Part shown: one piece after another, positions 46,875-61,098 of the stretch
Layout: each line of letters opens with the position of its first letter
Position numbering within the stretch: position 1 is the stretch's first letter
DNA from: Sindora glabra
Taxonomy: Eukaryota > Streptophyta > Magnoliopsida > Fabales > Fabaceae
DNA length: 64,000 nucleotides
Assembly (NCBI GenBank): GCA_020226215.1
Contig: CM035233.1
Coordinates: 54,831,751 to 54,895,750, forward strand
Direction of reading: 5' to 3'
Notes under the pieces: model-generated
Told to the model about the DNA's origin: nothing
Database searches by the model: none
What the model saw: the letters and a program-made list of their open reading frames with translations, nothing else
Program-made: the position numbers and the translations under genes

Positions 46875-47395
46875 TTAGAGAAAAATACAAAATATCCTTT
46901 TAACTTTGAGGTGGTTAAATTTTATTTTCTTCTACTTTAGAAACTTAGAAATCACACCTTAAACTTCATAAAACTTGAAATTAACATCTGTTATCACCTT
47001 AGTTTACCATTTTATCAAATCATATCAATTTTTATGAACTTTTTAAATAAAAATCACATTATTATAGTATATTAGTTTATTTTGAGACTTTTCACATATA
47101 ATTTTGTAACTTTTTATTATTCAATTAAAACTTTATATATCTAGTTAATTCCTATTAATTATATAACATAGAAAAAATATGAGATAAAGTAAAATATTGC
47201 AATATTGTGATTCTTGTTTAAGAAAATAATAAAAAAGTCATGTAATATGATAAAATGGTAGATTATGTTAGTGATGGGTTTTAATTTCAAGTTTTGCATA
47301 ATTTAAGAGAATAATTTTTAAATTTCCAAAGTTAAAAAGGGCAAAATTCAACTATACTAAAATTGAAGAAGGTATTTTACATTTTTTTTGTTAGA
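46875..47395. mobile_element. Fold-back element, about 0.52 kb
   Basis: Left text 'tacaaaatatccttttaac', 'cttgaaattaacatctgtta' and 'taccattttatcaaatcata' pairs with the reverse complement of the right half ('tgtaaaataccttcttcaat', 'cttgaaattaaaacccatca', 'taccattttatcatattaca'). It is an almost continuous diverged palindrome without a coding frame, similar in sequence to the core of the larger palindrome at 61099-62182. Confidence 0.7.
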
Positions 47396-47399
47396 TTTA

Positions 47400-49640
47400 T
47401 AAGTATTTTTATTTTATGTCATGACAAAATATGAATAATAATTATTAAAACACTTATAAGAAAACATGCTTAAAATGGTTTATCACGAGCATTCTAGAAT
47501 ATAGAAGTACATATGTTTGAAAGTTCATTAGAAAAGAAAAGTAAACGAAATGGGTCACTTTTGTATACCAATAACTTTGTTGCAAAATTTTTTGTTAAAA
47601 AATGAATAAAAATATTGAAACTTTTTTAATTTTAGACCTTATATAATCTATAAATTATAGCTTTAAGGACCCAATTAACTCATATTTTGGTTAAAGGTTT
47701 AGTTAGGTACTTAGGCCTAAATATGGTATAACTATGTATGAATCCTATGATGAGTAGGATCTATAACTTAACTTAATTATTATATTACAAGATCCTTACC
47801 TCTATAAACCTTACGAGGTTGCATTTTTCCCAATAGAAAAAAATTTCCCTCTATTAAGAAAACATATAGTGTGGTTCCCATCGAGGGATTGATTCTTTAT
47901 TAGACATTTTTTTTCTATGTTATATTCAAGGATTAATTTATGTACTAAATCTTATATGAATCATAAAGGTTGTTGATTTTACAAAGAAAGGTGATATGCA
48001 CACCATAATGCACTAAAATTGTATTAAAATTGGTGTGCTGTAAGATAATGTTGTATAGTGGCATAACCAAATCGTACCCCTAGTGATCCTTTAATTCTAT
48101 CTTTTATAAATGATTTTCAAATAATATATGCACAATTATTAAATTATTTATGCAATGAAAATGTGAAGAACTAATGCAAATAGAATACAATGCAATGAAA
48201 ATAGAATGTTGCTGTTATACTGAAATAGAAATAGAATCAGAATGCAAAATGTAGCAATGAGTTGTATGTAGAATAGAATTAGAATTGGGAGGGTTGGTTG
48301 CACAAAATTAATGTGAAAATAATGTATTAAATAAGTATAAAATAAAAGTAAAACAGAAGTAAAATTGAAAGAATCTCAATGGAATTAAATAGCCAATTCA
48401 AGGAAATTAAGAACCTTAAATTGGATTAATCATAGATCAATTAGGATTTAACATTTTCTAATTAATTTTTTAACTTTGAATTATCCAGAATCCTTGCAAT
48501 AATTCATTATCCAGAATCCCTGCAATAATTCATAAATTCTACGCAAGATAATCGCCTAAGATTTTATCAATTAGGATTAGTTGAATTAAACAATCACTAT
48601 AATCTCTAAACTAGATCAAAATTAATTTATAATTAGAATTTAGTTGATTTGAGAAATTAAATTAGAAATCTCCAAATTAATCCCCTAACCCTCTATCCCT
48701 ATGCATAAAATTATGATTTATCAACCATAATTTTATAACAAAATAGCAAAGAATTTAGAAATTATAAGGATGAATATCAATTATATCAAATCAACATCCA
48801 ACACGGAGAATCTCAAGAATTCAATATAATTAAATAGAGAAAGAGAAAAATTAATTAAGAAAGGTCAACATTACAAAGCAGGATCTCATAATCTTCAAGA
48901 AAAGAGCTTCAAACTCCTAGAATCAATATCAGAAAATTAGCCCTCCATGGTTTGAAGACAAAAGCTTAAAGAAGAAGAAAGAAAATTGTGTTGCTGATTG
49001 TATGTAATCAGATTGTATGATTGTATAATATGTTGCCCACCTCTTCATCTCTATTTATATATAATAAAACCTATAGAATCCTAATCCTAGTCCTCTTAGG
49101 ATTACAAAAATTAAGGCCTTGCTTATCCTACTCCTATTAGGATTATTAAACTTAGCAATTTCTTCAAGAAAATCCAACAATGAAATCTCATTAGTTTGAT
49201 TTCCATGCAAAATAAGACCATGAAATCGATGGATTCTAGAAGATCCATAACATAAAAGTTGTAGGCCTACATCTTTTGAGAGTTTGGGAGTTAGTTTTAG
49301 ATTAATCAGATCACTATAGCTCCAGATATGGCCCAAATACAAAAATGGGTTCAGCTAGGATAGAAACATGACTTTAGCTTTCTGGCCAAGTAAAAGCTTG
49401 AAGGAGTCTGAACTGGGCTTTGACCTAAACATAAAAGTTGTAGATCTTTCTTTTAAATTTCCAACAATATAAAGTTTGCCTCAATCCAAGATCCAAAGCC
49501 CAAGTTATAACTGAAAAATAGAAATAGTATCAAAATCCAACATTTACCGAATAAGTTCACAAACTTGTAAAATTAATCCAAAATTATAAAACAAGGCCTA
49601 TTATGTAAAATTAAGCATGTGTAATACCTAAGAGATATAA
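47400..49640. other. Repeat-derived DNA, no gene
   Basis: The 48.1-49.6 kb part has the look of LTR-retrotransposon non-coding DNA: repeated 'aatgcaatgaaaatagaat' type text, 'cataaaagttgtagatctttctttt'-like phrases at 49250 and 49430, and paired 'ggattacaaaaattaagg' / 'aggattatt' segments. A 95-codon minus-strand frame (49055-49342) has no recognisable domain. Confidence 0.35.
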
Positions 49641-52600
49641 AATATTGAAAAATAAAATATTCAATATTTTTCTCATCAAGAGGTTAAAAATATCTAGAAT
49701 GATTCAAGTAACAAAGTTATAATAATTATTTCTCTTATCTACTCATTCTATGTTCTTCTTTATTTATTGTTAAATAAATTATGCTATCATATACTATTGA
49801 GGATTTGTAAAAACTTGTATTTATATTCAATTTGCTAATTGTATGTCAATTTGATTTATTGATGCAAAATTAGGTGAAATTTTAATGTTTAGAAGTGGTT
49901 AATTCAATAATTCAATGTGATATTAAGTTTTCTACATTGTTAATAAAATGCATGTTGATTATGGTGCTTTGTACATCAAAAAAATATGCTGATGAACATA
50001 TGCTATAATTATATTGAACCAAATGATGATTTTGTGGTCATATGTGTAGCTTATTATGTAGTTATATATGCTTTGGAGTTTTAGTTGTACTTTATTGTAA
50101 TGGAGATTTCACTACTATACAAAAGCTATTTGAAGTTGGTTATTTAACATATTCGATTATAGTTTTGGGCTGTTGTTTTATTAAGCATCATTATAAATAT
50201 TTTATGACATTGATCACATAAACACCATGGAAAACAATACTATGTTGATTTTCATAACAAACAAACTATCATAGTTGCTTATAAGATGCATAGCATAGTA
50301 ACTGCTCACATTTAAATACGATAATTTTTTTAAATAACCATTGTTGAAAATTAAAATTTAGCCTCAATTTATTTAATAACTAATGTGGAAAACCAATACT
50401 AAACATCAAATATTTTGTCACAAACTAATGAAACTTCAATCTTGCAAAATAATTATTAAGTACAAACATAAAATTGAAGATATTCACCTTAAGATTGGAA
50501 GAAGAACATATCTTATTAAAGAGAGAATCACTTTTGATTTTTCAATGAAATTTGAAAACAAGTTCATAACTTCACTTTTTTAATTTTCATTTCATCCCCT
50601 CTTGTTTTTTACCATTTAGACTTTAGATATAGGTTATTAATTAAAATTTAATGTTTATTTTCATTTTTTAAGAAAAAATTTTATAGTTTTACAAGTCATC
50701 AACATTAATTTTTTTTTGCTTAATAACCCTTATGTAATTAAATAGATACAAATAGTAATAGAGTGAATAATCTAACAAATAAAAACTACAATTTACAATG
50801 AACAAGATTTTATTAGTAATAAGAAATAAGTGAATAATCTAACCAATTAAAAACCATAAACTACAAATTGTTACTTAAAATATTATTGCACAAATTATAT
50901 TGAGAAAAATCAACAACATCCTTCATACGTTGAACTTCTATACCAATGCAAGAATGAAAATATTGATTCTTTTCATAATAATTTATTCATCCTTTGCAAC
51001 CTGTGCATCTTTGCATTTTCTCTCTAATTATGCTTCTTAAGATAGAATGTGATGGTTGTAAATTGTTGATAATTATAGTGAGAAGAAACAATATAACTAA
51101 TTTTGCAATGAACTTAAGAGACTAATCCTTCTAATACAAGAATGATCATACTACTTCTTCCGATAACAATTTCTTATTAGTTTGTACATCATTAATAAGA
51201 CATTGCCTAAATATTTTAAATAAAGAGTAAGAATGCAATTTATAGGCATCATGCCCCAAAACAAACATGTTACATATATTTTACTTCATAAAGCTTAATT
51301 GTTAATATACTTTGAAATCTCATAATTTTTCCCTATTTGTTGATACATGTTACTTCATAAAGTTTAGTATTTATATCAATATTTTCATCTTCTAATAAAA
51401 CAGACTTCATAAATGCCATCATTTGTACTGGTAAATATTTATTGCATGTTAGTTGATCATTATGTTAGATTTAGATGTCAATTTTGATTAAAAAATAGTA
51501 TGGTATCAGAATCTAATTTCAACAAACAATGTAAGCTTTTAGAAATAACTAATGTTGTATAGATTTCCATTTGTTTTACAACTTCTAGGCATTTTTATAT
51601 AACTTTTTTATCTTGATATTTTTCTAACAATGACTTTGAAAAAAAAATGATCAAGAAGTTTTTTTTTAATTAATAGATCATGTTATGATAATATCAAATG
51701 CAACCATAAATCTTATCTAAATCATTTTACTGAGGTTATTTATAACATTAGTTCCTGCTTATACTACAACACTTGCTATAATTACCTTGGCAAAGTGAAG
51801 GTGATTATCTTCATAATATCTTTGAAGCAGTTTTTGATATCTATGGCAACCATTTTCAAGCCAATATCAGCAAAAACCCTATTAAATTTTTCATATTCAT
51901 GGCAAACATTTTATGGCCAATATCAATGAACCCTTTTAGAAATACATAAAAGAAATCAAGTTCTCTTTCTATTTGTGGATGAGAAAGGATGACAGTCCGG
52001 AAGTAATATGTTGTATCTCAGTATAAACAAATGAAGTGAAAACATAAATAAAATGTGGAGTGAAAGAGAAGCTAAATAAAAAATTGAGTGAAAGAGAAAC
52101 TATATTGGCAAAGAACTTAGACAACACATGGAGTGAAAAGTAAAAACTTATAAGTAGGAGAACAACAATAGACATCCTTAGTTTAGAATGCCTTTTGAAT
52201 GATGGCTATATGCAACCAATGTGATAAGCTATATACAATAATGTCAGTTATTTGTAAAAGATTGATGTCCTTTCTCCTATATATTTTTAATGAACTTAGA
52301 TACTATATCAAGTTTTAGAAATTACTTCAACTATTAGCAAATAAATTGACCATTCTACAAACTTCCCTAAAGATGGATAGAATGTGAGAAAGCCTAAAAG
52401 CTACATAAACATGATGAAAAGTCTACTCTATGTCAAAAGAAATTAATTTTCATAAGTTCAAAGAAAAAGGAAAGTTAATTTTGAAATTAATAAAAAATGT
52501 TTCCTTTGTTAAATATCATAAATTCATGATACGTTGTACATTGAAGGTAACTATATAAAAATATAAGAAAGAAGACATTGATATAAATAAATTTACTTTT

Positions 52601-53360
52601 TAATTTCATTGATTCTATATTTCACTATATCAACAAATGTAATTTACAACAATATTACACAAACAAGAAAAAAGGAACTTTAGTCTTCTACTATCATTCT
52701 AAACTTGGTGCTAGTTCACATAGTCATAATCCAAAAACCACTAGTGACTTCTATTAAATTTAGCAATTAATAAATCATGGATTTAGGCAACACATTTACC
52801 TTTACTACCAACACTAATTTATATTTGAGGTAGAGGAAAATAACTTCCCTTCTATCTCATTTGACACATTTAGAGATGATAATTAAATTCTATAACATTT
52901 CTAAATGTGTTACATGAGATGGAGGGAAGGCTATTTTCCTTCTCCTTAAACACATTTAGAGTTATAAATAATGAAGGTTAAGTCATCACCGAGACATTTT
53001 CAAATAGAAAGTAAACGTTAAATATATAGTTAATAAACTAAACTATAGATGTTGGTTGTAAAATTAAAACTGACATTATAGGATTGCTCCATTATAATTA
53101 AGTGTTGGTTGCATTGCTTAAATAAACTTTATAAATGCCTTTACATATTGATTAATAACAAAATCAACATTTGAATGTTTTGTTTTTTCTGTATAACTTT
53201 TTAAGTGCCTTTTTTACAATTGTTTCTGAACTTAACCTTTGAACTTTCCATTTAAATTTAAAAATGCCGCTGCTTAATTATAGATATTGATTTTTTTGAA
53301 ACTACTATTTTATTTATTTCAATAATTTTAAAAATACCACTATATTTATATAAGTGTCGG
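49640..53360. other. AT-rich repeat DNA, no gene
   Basis: No conserved frame. A small inverted repeat lies at 52800-52940 ('acacatttagagatgataat' against 'tctaaatgtgttacatgaga'). A CACTACTATACAAAAG motif at about 50111 resembles a CACTA start, but no partner end was found. Confidence 0.4.
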
Positions 53361-53416
53361 TTTAACGTATGACTAACTTATATTGATTAACATAGAATTG
53401 CAATTCTATTATAGTG

Positions 53417-55180
<1,764 letters not shown>

Positions 55181-55189
55181 GTTCCTAAC

Positions 55190-55618
55190 CATCAATACAA
55201 CATTAAAAATTTTGCAAACGCAGACAGTGCATTTCACCATGCAAAAAGCTTACAATCTTGAATCCTTTCACTGCGTAAATTAAATTTGAAAATTAAGAGC
55301 ACTGTTGTAGTGAGTTTGAAGTATTGCCACTGCATGTATGTGTGTGTGTGTGTAAGTAATACGATTCTTGTTGCTGAAGGTTCCATATGTGTGTGTGTGT
55401 GTGTAATACGATTCTTGCTGCTGAAGGTTCCATATTTGATTAATTCCTAACTTGCTACGTTTGAAATAAAGCAGATAAAGTTTTACATATTCGAATTCTA
55501 TCTCAAAGTGAAATAGACCTTGAAGCGTATTTAGTTCCAAACTTGAAACGTCGTACATTCCTCACTATAACTTCTGACTTTCCCAAGCTGCCTTTGTAAC
55601 CGTGAACTTCCCCACAAC
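55190..55618 (+). promoter_or_regulatory. DUF247 promoter/leader module, 55 kb copy
   Basis: Contains the full shared module: 'tcttgaatcctttcactg', 'aaaattaagagcactgttg', 'ttgattaattcctaacttgc', 'tctatctcaaagtgaaatag', 'ttagttccaaacttgaaacg', then 'cattcctcactataacttct' and 'aacttccccacaact'. The last parts match the region between the TATA box and ATG of the intact DUF247 gene. An internal tandem duplication (about 51 bp, each starting with a GT tract at 55337 and 55388) is unique to this copy. It is joined directly to the DUF247 tail ghost. Confidence 0.7.
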
Positions 55619-55726
55619 TATTTCCAGTCTCCCTGGACCATTATTGCCCTCGTAGCTGGGTCGCTAGGCTTAGGACTCACTGTGGTCCAGACATGGTTCA
55701 CCATTTGGCCGGCCCAGAGGGGTTAG
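55619..55726 (+). pseudogene. DUF247 C-terminal tail ghost, 35 codons
   Basis: Reads YFQSPWTIIALVAGSLGLGL followed by TVVQTWFTIWPAQRG and a stop. This is the C-terminal membrane anchor and QTWF-x-IWP signature of DUF247 proteins, corresponding to residues 413-446 of the intact gene at 18383-19723. Immediately upstream is a promoter and leader of the same gene type, so everything from the start codon to about residue 412 has been deleted. The 3' side also resembles the 3' UTR of the intact gene (tttcattcaata). No start codon remains in frame. Confidence 0.85.
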
Positions 55727-55759
55727 AGTGCATGACCTTTCATTCAATAATTATGACCA

Positions 55760-58700
55760 AATCTAAAATTTTACTCATCTTAGATTGTGCGTTGTTTTTA
55801 TATGTAATTTATGCTTGTCATGATTGTGGACGGATTAACTAATGCTTTCTTTTCTAAAAATGAATGTGTGTGACCATTTAAATTATATTTCAATTTTTAT
55901 TATTATTATTTTATTTGATAGTTTGGTTTACGTTACGTGTGTGTGGATATGCATAATACTTGTAGAGAAATAACACATATACAAGAGTAGCAAACTATAC
56001 GTAATTATGAGAATATAAACCCATATATTATGCGGTTATTAATTCATTAGAAACTCCGGATCCGGTGAATAGATCATAAAAGTGAGACAACTATGAAAAT
56101 TTGACTATGTACGAAAAAAAATATGATTTTTTTTTTTTACCGGAGTATCACTACTCAATTGGTGAAAAAATAATCCTCCAAGTAATTGTCAAATGCCAAA
56201 GATAGAAACCTCTCCCAAATGAGTCTTCCCCATACACAAGTTTTGAATAAAATACAGAACATTTTGTTTTAAAGTATCTGGCCCCTTTCCGCTTGAACTA
56301 ACTCATGTTGGAAAAAAAAAAACTATGAAATTTTGATTGATCTTATACTTTATAGAACTAAATTAATAGCAAAAAAATTAATTTTGTGGTTGAGTGTAAT
56401 ATTTATTTATTTATTTATTTACTTTTCAAGAGAGGTTTATGTAAATTTTAAATAGTAGAAAAATTTATGTAGGTTTTCAAATTAGAAAAGTTATTCACAA
56501 AATCAGATTGGTAGCCAAATTAAGTATTTTTTCTTATATAAAAAATTATGTTACTAGTACATTTAAAAATAAAATAAAGGATACCTTACAAAGCAGATGT
56601 GAGTGAAAAATATAAATGGGAAATTAATGATAATATCAATAGAATCTTTTAAAAAAAAAACCACGATATATTCGCATTATAAATTACTAAACAGATAGTA
56701 TTGTGCATGATAATATGATACTGCAAATAGCTCAATGGAAAATTCAATAATTTGATTCAAAGATTAATTGTATAATTCTGTAATGAGTATATTTTCTTAT
56801 TCCATAAATTTGGTGGGTAATGGGATCTACAGTTAAATAGTTTACATTAATTGCAGAAGTCAATGTTACGACTGTATCTTTTTCTTTTCTAAATGTAGGT
56901 TTGTTTTTATAAGAAAAATGCATTTATCACAGTACTTACGTAGGAGTAACACTATCATGCCCTTTTATTTTAAAAATTTTCTCCGTAAACATGTACTGAG
57001 AAATAATAAGCGTATTTGGATGTATTTTTATTTTTTTTAAATTGTTATAAAAAACTAATTTTAAAAATTATTTTGAGATTGAAGGAAAATAAAGAATAAA
57101 TAGTGGTGGGTGTTACAAATAAAGGAATATTTCATTTAATTACAAAAATTGATATCTAAAATAAGAAAACAAATTAAAAAATTATCAAAAAGTTGCTTCT
57201 AACTTTCTTAAGTTACATATTTAGAATTATGATTCTTTAAAATAGATTTTGAAAACAAATTCTCAAATAGGTTCTTCTATTTTTAAAAATAAAAAAGTAA
57301 AAAAAAATAGCAAATAAACAAATCCAATATTTGTACATCATGATTGTATTGATCACTATTACCTTGTGTTTGATAAAATATTTAGTAAATATTAGAGATT
57401 TTAAAGTTTTACATTGGAAATGGATATTTTTACTTATTTTAGATAAAGAATGATAATCAATATGATGCTTCAAGAGTAAACGTGAATTTACAAAATAATA
57501 TCTATTTTAGTTAATTTAAAATGCTAAATTTAATAATTAAAATTTTTTACTTATAATATTTAAGTAATTTATAAATTCTATTTATTTATTATTAAGCAAA
57601 ACATTTTAGCCAATAAAATTTAAATTTCTTAATAATTGAATTCCAATTTTCAAATCCAACATGTTTCAGTTTTACTTGGCATAATTTGCATTGATAAACA
57701 GAAATTAGGAAAGATTATATTGTATCTATGCGTGTGCAAAACGAGATAGACTTGTGTTTTCAAACCCCACCACACATGTTTATAATTTTATGCTTGAGTA
57801 TTGCATTAATTTGAAAATTCATTTTTCTTCTATTTATTATATGTTTTGTGTATTTTAAACTTATATAAATATATATTGTAAAAATATTTTTAATAGACTA
57901 TTGTTAATTAGGTTTTTTATTTTATTTTATTTAAAATGGGTTGAGTCTGATCCTAGAGTTATAGTTTAAATTTAATTTTTGTGATTATTTTTATATATTA
58001 AAAAATGTTTGATAGGCTAATGTGTTTTGTAATAAGTATAGACCTTTAACTAACTATACTTTTGATAGGTGAGTTCAATAGAATTTTTTATTTAATCAAG
58101 TTAGGTTTCTCTAGTTACTCTATGCTCTATTCATAACTATAAAATATTTTATGAATCTTGGTGTCTCATTGATTGCAAACTCATAGAGAAAGCAAGGAAG
58201 ATCAAATCTTTGTTTATTAATTAGTTCATATTTCATTATAACGAACACATATATGTTATTTATTTTTTGAAATCATGTATTTTATATTTTTTATCTATAT
58301 AAGTTTTTATCCTATATGAATAATTTTGCTTATATATATATCTAAACATTAAAGAATTTATCTAATTAATATATTACTTCTTTATTATACTTTTTAACTA
58401 AATGATTATATTTTTCCTTATAAGTTTCTTCAATTTTAATTAGAAATCTATAATTTAAAAAGTATGAAAATGAGTACTTATATTTATTTTTCATTTTTTA
58501 ATTACTTCCCTACACATTTCAAGTAACTCTTATTGGTGATGACATATGAACAATATTGTACCGATGTAGCTTAACGATCTTTAATGGAAAGGATAGATAT
58601 CATCCATGGTGAAGTTAAAAATTCTAATTTAGGAACAGTGATCAGATAAATTTTTAATTTAATGCATCCTAAAAAGTTTATAATTTTTTAACAAAATTTT

Positions 58701-59500
58701 AATATTTTTTATAATTTTGCTTTAAGATATTGTAATTTTTTTACAAATTAAATTTAAGAAATTAAGAACATTAAAAAAATTATAGAAATTTATTTATAAA
58801 TGTTGTAACACATAAATTATTCAAACTTTTATTCAAAAAAGTTACATGAAAACTCTATAAAATTGTAAAAATGTAATTAGTTTAATAAAGTTCCTATCTA
58901 TGTATAATTTTAAGATGAATATAAATGTTTTATTGTAAAAATTTTGGATGATAAAATCAAAATAGATAGTAAGTAAGCAACAATTATAATTCAATTATAT
59001 TATGTGTGTAATGTAAATGAAAGTACAAATTTATACTTATAAATGTTGTAACACATAAACAATTCAGAATTTTATAAAAAAAATTACAATAAAAATATAT
59101 AAAATTTGAGAAAATGATTAATTTAATGAGATTTATATGTATATATACCTTTTTTTAGATGTATGAAAGACTGTAAAATTTAGAATGATAAAATCAAAAT
59201 AGATTACAGGTGAATAACAAATAATGCATAGAACATTAACTGACAAATAATGCATAGAACATTAATTATAAAATTTCACAAATTTATCGTATTTTTTTAA
59301 AAAAAATTAGAGTAACATGCCTCTTAATATATAAACTATCAATATATTATTTTTTTAATATATGTCAAAATCTAACAGAAAATAACATGAGATGTCTAAT
59401 TAGAAATAATAATAAATATAAGGATTTGATTTTGAAATTTTAAATTATAAAATACTAATTAGAAATATTGAGTAAAATCAATAGAATTTAACTTACTGTT
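55760..59500. other. Intergenic, AT-rich, small repeats only
   Basis: No gene recognised. Contents: a candidate MITE at about 57009-57340 with ends 'tttggatgtatttttatttt' and, reverse-complemented, 'ttggatttgtttatttgct'; a pol III B-box-like 'gttttcaaaccccacc' near 57755; and a diverged tandem duplication with a 243 bp offset at 58793-59215. Confidence 0.45.
58793..59275. repeat. Diverged tandem repeats
   Basis: Two units with a 243 bp offset (tgttgtaacacataaa at 58801 and 59044; gataaaatcaaaatagat in both). At the right edge, acaaataatgcatagaacat is repeated twice in tandem. Confidence 0.7.
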
Positions 59501-59589
59501 TATTTAGTTTTGTCTTGTCGCACTTTGGCTTCCACCCCTGAGCACCGTAAATCAAATTGAAACATGAGCTGTTGTAGGTCAACCCAAAA

Positions 59590-59915
59590 CCAATATAACC
59601 AAAACAACATTAAAAATTTTGCAAACAGAGTTGGTGCAATTCACCGTGCAAAAAGCTTATTCTTGAATCTTTTCACTGAAACATGTAAATTAAAGTGGAA
59701 AAATTAAGAGCAATGTTCTAGTGTGTTCGAAGTTACCTCTGCAGGTATCGTGCTTACAGGGATATATGATCCTTGTTGTTCAAAGTTGTATATTTAGTTA
59801 ATTCCTGACTTGGTATATCTTTGAAAGCTGATAAAGATCTCCAGATTCGAATTCTATCTCAAAGTGAGATATACCTTTACGCTAGTTTAGTTCCAAACTT
59901 GAAACAATAATAAAG
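59590..59915 (+). promoter_or_regulatory. DUF247 promoter module ghost, 59 kb copy
   Basis: Shares 'cattaaaaattttgcaaac', 'gtgcaaaaagcttattcttg', 'tttagttaattcctgacttg', 'tctatctcaaagtgagatat' and 'ttagttccaaacttgaaac' with the 55 kb copy and the 16 kb copies. It ends at about 59915 and is followed by unrelated sequence; no DUF247 coding remains. Confidence 0.6.
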
Positions 59916-60150
59916 GATGAGGACAATAATGTTGACCTCATCTAATTAATCTTGTTGGATTTTCTCAATCACGGCTGATGGATATGAATAGTTCTCTAAC
60001 AACTCTGTAGCACTCCCATCTGGAACAAAGTAAAAACTTCGGTTCATCTTCTTTCTCCTTTATTTACGTTAATGGTTGAACGTCCCAATACCAATCGGAT
60101 AAAAGAGACATTGTAAGCACCTAAACTTAGTATGCAAGTAATTAAAATTA

Positions 60151-60283
60151 TCTTCAAGCATGGCAATCCCACGCTGCACATCTTCTGCTTGCCTTGAATG
60201 AACAAGTGCCCATGACAACCTCTATGCTTTCATCCTTAAGCTCATCACTAGTAGCTCGGGTAACTTCTCTCTCCTAGCCACCA
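60151..60283 (-). pseudogene. FIS1 (mitochondrial fission 1) gene fragment
   Basis: On the minus strand, reading from 60283: GG, a stop in place of the usual Cys, then EREVTRATSDELKDESI, a small deletion removing the next Met and shifting frame, then RLSWALVHSRQAEDVQRGIA and MLE. This matches the first tetratricopeptide-like part of plant FIS1, the outer-membrane adaptor of mitochondrial and peroxisomal division (CEREV...MRLSWALVHS-Q-EDVQRGIAMLE). Only about 45 of roughly 165 residues are present, ending where plant FIS1 genes have an exon end. The membrane anchor is absent. A SINE-like sequence adjoins the upstream side. It is non-functional. Confidence 0.82.
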
Positions 60284-60286
60284 TCA

Positions 60287-60480
60287 AGGTGATTGGCTTA
60301 ATAGTAACGGATTATTACTTTATTTTAAAGATCATGAGTTTGATTCAAGAGAATGTTAATTTGTAAATAAAAAAGAAATGATAGATTTGTAAAATTGCTA
60401 GCACTTCAGTAAAGTTATAGTGATAAATTTACCTTTTAAGTAATAATTATAACTTAAATTAGTCATTTTGTAGTAAAGAA
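60287..60480 (+). repeat. SINE-like sequence candidate
   Basis: The A-box-like 'ttggcttaatagtaa' and, about 40 bp on, the B-box-like 'gagtttgattcaag' have the spacing of a tRNA-derived pol III promoter. They are followed by AT-rich text. No confident 3' tail or target duplication. Confidence 0.35.
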
Positions 60481-61098
60481 ATACTCCAACAGTATTGCTT
60501 AAGGAAGATAGTTAATACTTGTTATTTCCCCTTTCTCTTTTTTTTAGTAAAAGATTAAAAAAAGTTCTCTTCCGCATCCCTTCAAAATATTAAGATTCTC
60601 TACTCCCTAGACATTAAAGGAGGAAAAATGGAAGACTTCATGACATCATATTCATACAGAGCAATGGAAGTAGAACAAGGAATGGGGATAATATATAATA
60701 AGTTGATTTTTGGACTTAAAAAGCTATATTTATAATTCAACTTATTTGGGAACATTACTTGCAAAGCCCATCAAACATGTTAAGAATGAATTTTGGCCCA
60801 CCATTCGCCATCTGCTAAAAGCCCAAAATCATTTGAATTTTCCTACATAATCAAAATATATTTTATTATTTGATTTATTTTGAAAAGAACAATATCTTTA
60901 ATTGGGAGAAAATTTAAGTGATGTTCCATAGGTATTTGCATGCATTATAAAGTTCTTAGTCAGAATATATATATATATATATTGAATTTTCAATAATTAT
61001 ATTTATTCAATTGTAGCTATTAGCGGTGAGTTGAAAAAATAGTATACATTAAAAGTTTTATAACAAACACTTATAAAACTTCTTTTCAATTTTCTCGA
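60481..61098. other. Intergenic, nothing recognised
   Basis: AT-rich spacer with a short TA tract near 60967-60980. Confidence 0.5.

Larger units (their letters stand above)
44987..53416. mobile_element. Candidate non-coding CACTA element, 8.4 kb
   Basis: The left end is CACTACTACAAAATTGGAAT and the right end, reverse-complemented, is CACTATAATAGAATTGCAAT. The two agree at 22 of the first 27 positions. Subterminal DNA on both sides carries 'gacatttttgaaatt' and 'gacatcagttttataatta'-like repeats, as expected for CACTA. Against it: the 3 bp flanks (tac and cat) differ, and a similar 'aattgcaattct' also occurs just outside at 53518. No transposase is present. If real it is a large non-autonomous derivative that has collected other repeats. 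Confidence 0.42.

Noticed and set aside
49055..49342. 95-codon minus-strand frame as a gene
   Set aside because: Located in LTR-like repeat DNA, no recognised domain, no splice or promoter support.
50111..50130. CACTACTATACAAAAG as a third CACTA start
   Set aside because: No matching inverted end, subterminal array or 3 bp target duplication was found; a 5-8 bp match in AT-rich DNA is expected by chance.
51760..51790. tactacaacacttgct as a CACTA-like end
   Set aside because: It lacks the leading CACTA and has no partner.
57690..57780. Possible tRNA or SINE from 'gttttcaaaccccacc'
   Set aside because: Only a B-box-like match; no cloverleaf arms, A-box or target duplication could be paired by eye.
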